A stretch of 37,444 bases of DNA from Akkermansiaceae bacterium (GTDB taxonomy: Bacteria; Verrucomicrobiota; Verrucomicrobiia; Verrucomicrobiales; Akkermansiaceae), in NCBI GenBank assembly GCA_026421245.1, contig JAPKDJ010000037.1, forward strand, positions 1-37,444. Direction: 5' to 3'. Positions within the stretch are counted from its first letter, which is position 1, and each line of letters opens with the position of its first letter. The notes under the pieces were generated by a model. That model made no database searches, was not told where the DNA came from, and saw only the letters and a list, made by a program, of their open reading frames with translations. The position numbers were made by a program, and so were the translations under genes. This document shows positions 32,151 through 37,444 of this stretch, in pieces.

Positions 32151-34007
32151 ATGATTGAGCCTCGCACAGTATCTGAATTTGCCGAACGGGTCCTCATGGG
32201 GACCTCACTTGAGGAAAAACTCACCCATGCTCCAAAGTCACTCGTCCTAGATCCGCCTAAAAGAGGAGGCTTCAAATCGCCCTCCCTCCCGGGGCGTCCC
32301 AACCACCTGAAACCAAGATCCAACGACGGAAAATCACCCTTTCCCAGCGAGGATCAAATCCAAAACGAAGAACAGCGCGGCATCCTTCTCCACTTTTTCG
32401 CCAACCACGAACTGCTCGCCGTCGAGCTCATGGCCCTTGCCCTGTTAAAGTTCCCCGACGCGCCCGATGCCTTTCGCAAAGGCGTCCTGCGAACCCTTCA
32501 AGAAGAACAAGACCACACCCGCTGGTATCTTGAGCGGATGAAGTCCTGCGGCCTCACCTTCGGCGACTACCATCTCAGCCCCATGATTTGGTCGCACATT
32601 TCCTCTATGGAAAGCCCCCTCGACTACGTCTCTCGCCTCTCCCTCACTTTCGAACAAGCCAATCTCGACTACGCCAATCACTACTCAAAGGTCCTTTCCC
32701 AGGCCGGAGATCAAAAATCAGCCGATCTCCTCGCTAAAATCTACAAAGATGAGATCGCCCACGTGGGCTACGGCTTGAAATGGCTCCGTCGCTGGAAGGA
32801 AAACGCCCAAAGCGATTGGGACGCCTGGCACAAGCAGCTTCATTTCCCCCTCTCCCCCATCCGCGCCAAAGGCATGACTCCCTTCAATGAAGAAGGGCGT
32901 CGCAAAGCAGGCCTCGATGAAAATTTCATCTCATCCCTTAAACACTTTCAAGCCTCCCGGGGCCGCCACCCCGACCTCTACTGGTTCAATCCCGACGTCG
33001 AGCTCGCCGCCGCCTTCAAAAACTGGACGCCCCCGAAACGAATCGAGGAAGTCTCAGCCGATCTTGAATACGCTTTCGTGCTCGCCGCACCCTCCAGCGA
33101 CGATCTTGCCCTCGTCCGCAAAATCCCCCGCAACGAACACCGCGAGTATCTCGAACAACACAACCTCACCTTCCCTGAACTTGCGCTCCTCACCGAATTG
33201 GAAACCATCCAAAATCAACGGAAGATCCGAGATGAACACCCCTGGGGAAAACCGAAGCCTGAACTCCTTTCCAAGCAACTCGGCCTCAAACTCAGATCCA
33301 TATTGGATCCCGATCCCATCCCTTCAGCAATCTGTCGAAACGAGCCCGAAATCCGTCGCTTCATCGAAATCCATCCTCTTAAGAATTGGATCGCCAAGCC
33401 CCTTCTTAACTCGGCAGGTCGTGGGATTCTTAAAATTTCTAAGGGGTCCGGAAACTATATCCCACCCATCAAGGGGAGCTATCTCATCGAACCCTGGCTC
33501 ACCAAAGCCCGCGAGTTTTCCCTCCTCTATCATTTCAGCCCTCCCGAACAGGGCGGCCTCCGCTTCCTTGGCCTATGTCATCAAGAGGTCAGCAAAAGCG
33601 GTCAATGGCTCTCCTCCACCTCCGCCCCAAAGCCCGCCAGCGGCCTCCCCCCGGAACACGCCCGCCTCATCTCCAACCAAGTCCTCCCGGAAGCAAAAAA
33701 AGAGATCCTCCAAGCCCTCTCCCGGCTCCTCGAAGAACACCAATACCACGGCCCCGTCTGTATCGACTCCTTCCTCCACTACACATCCGAAGGCCTCCAA
33801 TGGCATCGCGTCAGCGAAATCAACGCCCGCTGGTCCATGGGCCGCCTCGCCCATCAGCTTCGCCTCAAACTCTCCCCAAACCGTTCCCTCACTCTCACCA
33901 CGGCCACCTCGGAAGCCGCCATTCAGCCTTCTAAAAGCACCATCCTCCTTGGCGATCCCGCCACCGCCAAAACCCGCATTCCCATTGCCATCATCCAGAA
34001 GAAATAA
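32151..34007 (+). CDS. DUF455 ferritin-like domain fused to an ATP-grasp domain
   Basis: In the 618-residue product residues about 1-280 are a DUF455-type ferritin-like four-helix bundle, with putative iron ligands in EEQRGILLHFFANHELLAVE, LQEEQDHTRWYLERM, FEQANLDYANHY and KDEIAHVGYGLKW (repeated E-x-x-H). Residues about 285-600 fit an ATP-grasp fold: WIAKPLLNSAGRGILKI (nucleotide-binding Lys and glycine loop, near 413), YLIEPWL, and HRVSEINARWSMGRLA (Mg-binding Glu/Asn and Arg, near 557). DUF455 is related to MiaE-type diiron hydroxylases; ATP-grasp enzymes form amide or related bonds by acyl phosphate. The combination suggests a two-step modification of a small molecule or peptide. It is the first gene of the plus-strand ebo-like unit, 108 bp from the divergent msrA start. 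Confidence 0.82.
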   Translation: MIEPRTVSEFAERVLMGTSLEEKLTHAPKSLVLDPPKRGGFKSPSLPGRPNHLKPRSNDGKSPFPSEDQIQNEEQRGILLHFFANHELLAVELMALALLKFPDAPDAFRKGVLRTLQEEQDHTRWYLERMKSCGLTFGDYHLSPMIWSHISSMESPLDYVSRLSLTFEQANLDYANHYSKVLSQAGDQKSADLLAKIYKDEIAHVGYGLKWLRRWKENAQSDWDAWHKQLHFPLSPIRAKGMTPFNEEGRRKAGLDENFISSLKHFQASRGRHPDLYWFNPDVELAAAFKNWTPPKRIEEVSADLEYAFVLAAPSSDDLALVRKIPRNEHREYLEQHNLTFPELALLTELETIQNQRKIRDEHPWGKPKPELLSKQLGLKLRSILDPDPIPSAICRNEPEIRRFIEIHPLKNWIAKPLLNSAGRGILKISKGSGNYIPPIKGSYLIEPWLTKAREFSLLYHFSPPEQGGLRFLGLCHQEVSKSGQWLSSTSAPKPASGLPPEHARLISNQVLPEAKKEILQALSRLLEEHQYHGPVCIDSFLHYTSEGLQWHRVSEINARWSMGRLAHQLRLKLSPNRSLTLTTATSEAAIQPSKSTILLGDPATAKTRIPIAIIQKK

Positions 34008-34058
34008 ACCTCAAATTTCACCCTTCACTCTTTCCCCCTCACCATTCACTCTCCTTCC

Positions 34059-34421
34059 ATGAGCCGACTCTCACAAGCCGTTAGCATCAATCCATATTTT
34101 AAAGTTCAGCCTGGAAAAATCAACACCTTCAAAGAAACCATGAAGGAATTCGTCGCTCGGACCAGCACTGAGGACACCTGTCTCTACTATGACTTTTCCA
34201 TCTGTGGAGACCAGGTCTTCTGCCGCGAAGCCTACGTCGGAGCCGCCGGAGTTCTCCGCCACCTCGAAAACGTTGGATCTTGCATCGAAGAAGCCCTCAC
34301 CTTTTCCGAACTCTACCGCCTTGAAATCCACGGCCCCGCCGCCGAACTCGATCAACTCCGCGAACCTCTCGCGGAACTCAACCCCGAATTCTACGAGCAC
34401 GTCACGGGCGTTGCGAAGTAA
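34059..34421 (+). CDS. Antibiotic-biosynthesis-monooxygenase (ABM) superfamily small protein
   Basis: The 120-residue ferredoxin-like alpha/beta protein has INPYFKVQPGKINTFKETMK (strand 1-helix 1), TCLYYDFSICGDQVFCREAY (strands 2-3), and AAGVLRHLENVGSCIEEAL. Family members are cofactor-free quinol monooxygenases, heme-degrading enzymes or non-catalytic binders. It is slightly longer than usual (about 95-105). It sits 51 bp after the DUF455/ATP-grasp gene and 24 bp before the next small gene, all plus-strand, consistent with one operon that modifies a redox-active metabolite. Confidence 0.8.
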   Translation: MSRLSQAVSINPYFKVQPGKINTFKETMKEFVARTSTEDTCLYYDFSICGDQVFCREAYVGAAGVLRHLENVGSCIEEALTFSELYRLEIHGPAAELDQLREPLAELNPEFYEHVTGVAK

Positions 34422-34445
34422 GCAATCCGAACCTATCGTTTTCAC

Positions 34446-34727
34446 ATGCCAACGAAGAAGGAAATCCAGGACCTCTACTTCATGGACGCGCGCTTCAAGC
34501 TTCTTGAAATCGCGTCTTTCCTCGACCGCGTGGACCGCCACGAAGGCGAGGCCGACTTTCGTCACCCCGCCTTCATGAAAGCACTCGAAGCGATGCAAAA
34601 TCCCGCCGCCGGAACAACTCGCGCCCAAGCCGTGCATCTCGCCTTCTCCGATCACTCCACCGAACCAGCCGAATCTGCAGGAATCCAGTTCGCCTTCGGA
34701 GCTCACAACGAGGAGGAGAAATCGTGA
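34446..34727 (+). CDS. Small conserved-looking protein in the ebo-like operon
   Basis: In the 93-residue product the N-terminal half reads EIQDLYFMDARFKLLEIASF and LDRVDRHEGEADFR, a helical, charged pattern, and the C-terminal half is alanine/glutamate-rich. I do not recognise a family. Its position directly before an EboB-like gene is where eboA lies in other ebo clusters, but EboA proteins are longer, so equivalence is not claimed. The stop overlaps the next GTG start by GTGA, and an AGGAGGAG lies inside its end, so it is translationally coupled to the hydrolase gene. Confidence 0.75.
   Translation: MPTKKEIQDLYFMDARFKLLEIASFLDRVDRHEGEADFRHPAFMKALEAMQNPAAGTTRAQAVHLAFSDHSTEPAESAGIQFAFGAHNEEEKS
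34711..34718 (+). promoter_or_regulatory. Strong Shine-Dalgarno of the EboB-like gene
   Basis: AGGAGGAG lies 5 nt before the GTG at 34724. It is the clearest ribosome-binding site I saw in the window and decides the GTG start. Confidence 0.8.
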
Positions 34728-35521
34728 AATACATCGAGCCACATGCCCACATGGTCAGCCGAACCACGGCCGACTATCAAACCATCGCCCAAGTTGGTTG
34801 CGAGGCTCTTTGCGAACCTGCTTTCTGGGCCGGTTTCGACCGCGCGTCCGCCCAGGGATTCTATGACTACTACCGTCAGCTCACCGAATACGAACCAGCC
34901 CGTGCTGCAAAATTTGGCATCAAGCATTTTTGCTGGCTCTGCATCAATCCCAAGGAAGCCGAGGACCCCGTCTTCGCCCGCGAAGTGATGGCCCTCATCC
35001 CTGACTTCATCGACAAGCCCAACGTCCTCGGCATCGGTGAAATCGGCCTCAACAAGAACACCAAAAACGAGCTCGCCATCTTCGAGGAACACATCGAACT
35101 TGCTAAAAAATTCGACCTTCCCATCCTCATCCACACCCCTCACCTCGAGGACAAACTGAAGGGAACCCGCCTCATCCTCGACGCCCTGAACAACGCTAAC
35201 GTTGATCGCAACCGCGTCATCATCGACCACGTCGAAGAACACACCGCTCCTCTCGTCCTTGATCAGGGCTACTGGGCCGGCATGACTCTTTACCCCGAAT
35301 CTAAGTGCTCGCCCGCCCGTGCCATCGATATTCTTGAAACTTTCGGAATGGAAAATATTTGGATGAATTCCGCCTGCGATTGGGGCATCTCTGACCCCCT
35401 CGCCGTCATCAAGTGCGCCCTTGAAATGAAGAAGCGCCATTACTCCGCCGAAGTGGTTGAGAAAGTCATCTTTGATAACCCGAAGACCTTCCTCTCCCAG
35501 TGCCCTAATTTCTCGCTCTAG
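34724..35521 (+). CDS. eboB: TatD-family metal-dependent hydrolase, EboB-like
   Basis: The 265-residue TIM-barrel hydrolase has metal ligands in YIEPHAHM (His7, His9), GIGEIGLNKNT (Glu), LIHTPH (His), IIDHVEEHT (His), and NSACDWGISD (Asp). The N-terminal block MVSRTTADYQTIAQVGCEAL and FGIKHFCWLCINPKEAED is characteristic of EboB and not of DNase-type TatD. The ebo cluster is implicated in moving metabolite precursors to the periplasm (scytonemin in Nostoc). GTG start, strong Shine-Dalgarno, coupled to the preceding small gene. eboE follows after a 497-bp gap. Confidence 0.87.
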   Translation: MKYIEPHAHMVSRTTADYQTIAQVGCEALCEPAFWAGFDRASAQGFYDYYRQLTEYEPARAAKFGIKHFCWLCINPKEAEDPVFAREVMALIPDFIDKPNVLGIGEIGLNKNTKNELAIFEEHIELAKKFDLPILIHTPHLEDKLKGTRLILDALNNANVDRNRVIIDHVEEHTAPLVLDQGYWAGMTLYPESKCSPARAIDILETFGMENIWMNSACDWGISDPLAVIKCALEMKKRHYSAEVVEKVIFDNPKTFLSQCPNFSL

Positions 35522-36018
35522 CCCGGATTGTCCGGCACCGTTTGGGCACCTACTCACCGAGGTAACCTCGCCACCTCTCAAAACAGGCCCAGCTTCCGGC
35601 TTCGAGGAAAAGAGAGAGAAAAGCGACGTGGATAAATGAGAGGGAAGCCAATCTCCATTGGAAATCCGCAGTCCATGATCTCATCGAGGGCTTCTAAATC
35701 GTCTACAAATCCGGCCTAATCACCATTCAAATTGGATTTGACCAATCACAGCATTCCTAAACACCAAACTGGTATTCAGAATACCGTCTCTGGACTTTCT
35801 TTCACCATCCTGACCCAGGGAAATTATTATTAATCATTTTTACACTCTTGATATCTTTCACAAAAGCGGAGTCGCTCTTACCCCATTCCCGAGACTTCCC
35901 AAGTCTATCGAGTCGTCGCCATTGAGCAACCACCAGTCAATTAAAGAGCTCCCACGCCCTTCCTCTCCTCATTTTCTTTCCCACTTGCGACTCCGGCGAG
36001 TCCCGCTATGTAGCCAGC
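35522..36018. other. Long spacer between eboB and eboE
   Basis: The spacer is 497 bp with no gene I can support. It is AT-richer than its neighbours around 35730-35880 (for example AAATTATTATTAATC), which could hold the eboE promoter. The inverted repeat at 35771-35785 is inside it. In other genomes eboC and eboD stand between eboB and eboE; no remnant of either was recognised here. Confidence 0.4.
35771..35785. other. Perfect 6-bp inverted repeat in the eboB-eboE spacer
   Basis: GGTATT and AATACC flank CAG. The size and spacing suit a dimeric repressor site upstream of eboE, but this is speculation. Confidence 0.3.
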
Positions 36019-37143
36019 GTGAAGTTTAACAACCACCACCTCGCCTATTGCACCAATATTCATCCCGCCGAAAACTGGGCCGAAACCTTTGCCGTTCTCA
36101 AAGACGACGTGTTGGCGGTCCGCGACCGGGTCGCCAAAAAAGAAGCATTCGCCATCGGGCTTCGTCTTTCTTCTCAAGCAGCTTTTGAACTTCTTAAAGA
36201 AAACCACCTCGATCTCTTCGAACAATGGCTGAAGGATGAGAATTGCTACGTCTTCACCATCAACGGCTTCCCCTACGGCGCCTTCCACGGCACCCGGGTG
36301 AAGGAGAACGTCTACAAACCCGACTGGACCCAGCTCACCCGACTCGTCTACACCGAGCAACTTTTTACTATCATCGCCCGCCTCTGCCCCCAGAAATCCG
36401 GAGGCTCTGTCTCCACTCTTCCCGGGTCCTTCAAGGAATTCGGAGCCGACGAAGAACTCATCTTTGCCAACCTCTACTCTTGTGCTCTCACCATCGAGAG
36501 CCTTGCCAAAGAAACCGGCAAAGATCTCCACCTCGGACTCGAACCCGAACCTCTCGGCCATTTCGAAAACACCGAAGAAACTCTCGCCTTCTTCAAGCGC
36601 TTCTTTTCCTGGTGTAAAGATCAAGATCTCGACGACAAGCCTATCAAAAAACACATCGGCATCAACTACGATACCTGCCACTTCGCTCTTGAGTTCGACG
36701 ACTGCCATCAGTCACTCAAGACCCTCACTGCCGCCGGCCTCCGCATTTCAAAAATCCACCTTTCCAACGCCCTCTCTTTCGACCCTCAAAACCCCGAAGC
36801 GCTCGAGGCCATACGTCAATTCGACGAACCCACCTATCTCCACCAAGTCATCCTCAACACCACCCCCCTCACCCGCTTCAAAGATCTCCCCGAATTCGAC
36901 GGCAACACTACCGCCACCGAAGGCCGCATTCACTTCCACGTCCCTCTTTACTCCGAGCCGCTCGCCCCGCTCGCTTCCACCCTCGACCACGCCGAAGCCG
37001 CTCTCTCCTACCTCAAAGAGCATCCCGAAGCCTGCACCCACCTCGAAATCGAAACTTACACCTGGGGCGTCCTCCCCGATCATCTCCAAAAGCCCCTCAC
37101 CGACCAAATCAGCGCCGAGTACGAGTGGGTCCGCTCCCGATAA
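36019..37143 (+). CDS. eboE: EboE, metabolite-traffic TIM-barrel protein (sugar-phosphate-isomerase-like)
   Basis: The 374-residue product shows the EboE pattern: LAYCTNIHPAENWAETFAVL at the N-terminus, FTINGFPYGAFHGTRVKENV, YKPDWTQLTRLVYTEQLF, and the xylose-isomerase-like metal sites LGLEPEPLGHFENTEE, GINYDTCHFALEFDD and SKIHLSNAL, ending HLEIETYTWGVLP. EboE is a core member of the ebo cluster and of AP-endonuclease-2/xylose-isomerase-like TIM barrels; its reaction is unknown. The GTG start at 36019 gives the family N-terminus. It probably works with the upstream EboB-like gene; eboC, eboD and eboF are not in the window. Confidence 0.92.
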   Translation: MKFNNHHLAYCTNIHPAENWAETFAVLKDDVLAVRDRVAKKEAFAIGLRLSSQAAFELLKENHLDLFEQWLKDENCYVFTINGFPYGAFHGTRVKENVYKPDWTQLTRLVYTEQLFTIIARLCPQKSGGSVSTLPGSFKEFGADEELIFANLYSCALTIESLAKETGKDLHLGLEPEPLGHFENTEETLAFFKRFFSWCKDQDLDDKPIKKHIGINYDTCHFALEFDDCHQSLKTLTAAGLRISKIHLSNALSFDPQNPEALEAIRQFDEPTYLHQVILNTTPLTRFKDLPEFDGNTTATEGRIHFHVPLYSEPLAPLASTLDHAEAALSYLKEHPEACTHLEIETYTWGVLPDHLQKPLTDQISAEYEWVRSR

Positions 37144-37341
37144 TCTTCATCAATGCGCAAGTAATACCACCTCCGCCAATCGCCCAATGGCTTGCTTGCC
37201 TCGGATGTTTCCCGATTGATTGAACTCACCACTTCTCTAACACCGATATATTCGTCCGCGACCTCAGCTTGGAATCGCTTCATTTTCCCAACGATTGTTG
37301 CTTGCCAAATTCAACCCCTTTATCGAGAGTCTCCCCAACGC

Positions 37342-37431
37342 GGAGGGGTGGCAGAGTCTGGTTTAATGCACCGGTCTTGAAAACCGACGTAGCGAAAGCT
37401 ACCGAGGGTTCGAATCCCTCCCCCTCCGCCA
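37342..37431 (+). tRNA. tRNA-Ser (anticodon TGA)
   Basis: Acceptor stem GGAGGGG/CCCCTCC with discriminator G and encoded CCA end. The anticodon loop is CTTGAAA with TGA at 37378-37380. The long variable arm GTAGC-GAAA-GCTAC is diagnostic of class II serine tRNA, and the T arm is GAGGGTTCGAATCCCTC. One C-A mismatch occurs at the first pair of the anticodon stem. It decodes UCA and related serine codons; it is not a selenocysteine tRNA, which would have anticodon TCA. Confidence 0.96.
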
Positions 37432-37444
37432 TATTTTTAAAGAC

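Noticed and set aside
32887..34062. 391-codon plus-strand frame inside the DUF455/ATP-grasp gene
   Set aside because: Ser/Pro/Arg-rich out-of-frame product typical of a shifted reading of this codon usage.
37342..37431. Possibility that the class II tRNA is selC (tRNA-Sec)
   Set aside because: The anticodon is TGA (serine) and the acceptor stem is 7 bp; tRNA-Sec would have anticodon TCA and an 8-bp acceptor stem.
1..37444. CRISPR array, transposase, integrase or phage genes
   Set aside because: No regularly spaced repeats and no recognisable recombinase or phage protein was found on either strand.

Overview
The window looks like a chromosomal segment from a member of the Verrucomicrobiota (PVC superphylum). 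The evidence is lineage-typical families: a PVC-type c-heme-binding protein with a beta-propeller, a DUF1080 protein, a CotH/lamin-tail secreted protein, remnants of PSCyt1, DUF1501, sulfatase and Gfo/Idh genes, a fused DUF455 protein and ebo-cluster genes. Most of the window is GC-rich; the gene at 8.66-9.98 kb is visibly AT-rich. Taxonomy is inferred from gene content only.

Layout. 0.15-5.3 kb holds secreted proteins: a split heme-binding dehydrogenase-like pair, DUF1080 and an HExxH metalloprotease, with a Gfo/Idh scrap between them. 5.5-10.3 kb is a disturbed accessory stretch: a frameshifted PSCyt1 remnant, a secreted EEP-family hydrolase, a c-heme protein with a terpenoid-cyclase-like toroid, a decayed minus-strand gene, and an AT-rich orphan gene bracketed by 39-bp direct repeats. 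10.3-16.0 kb carries CotH, a sulfatase remnant, a pRiA4b ORF-3 protein, a membrane protein and a GH16 glucanase. 16.0-24.2 kb is housekeeping: gamma-carbonic anhydrase, a YhaM-like HD nuclease, SDR plus a dihydropteroate synthase/RibD-C fusion, YdcF, a methyltransferase/flavoprotein pair and argB. 24.3-26.5 kb is a B12-type TonB receptor under a cobalamin riboswitch. 26.7-31.2 kb holds a LysM lipoprotein, a DsbD-N protein, a DUF1501 remnant, hisD, an M29 aminopeptidase and a small lipoprotein.

The standout is at 31260-32042. It is an MsrA gene interrupted by one in-frame TGA exactly at the catalytic cysteine of the GCFWG motif. A stem-loop that fits bacterial SECIS rules follows immediately. 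This is best read as a secreted selenocysteine-containing methionine sulfoxide reductase.

The right end (32.1-37.1 kb) is a plus-strand accessory operon related to the ebo metabolite-traffic cluster. It contains a DUF455-ATP-grasp fusion, an ABM-type monooxygenase, a small orphan protein, an EboB-like TatD hydrolase and EboE. A tRNA-Ser(TGA) closes the window. Several gene remnants (Gfo/Idh, PSCyt1, sulfatase, DUF1501) show ongoing loss of the polysaccharide-degradation repertoire typical of the lineage.
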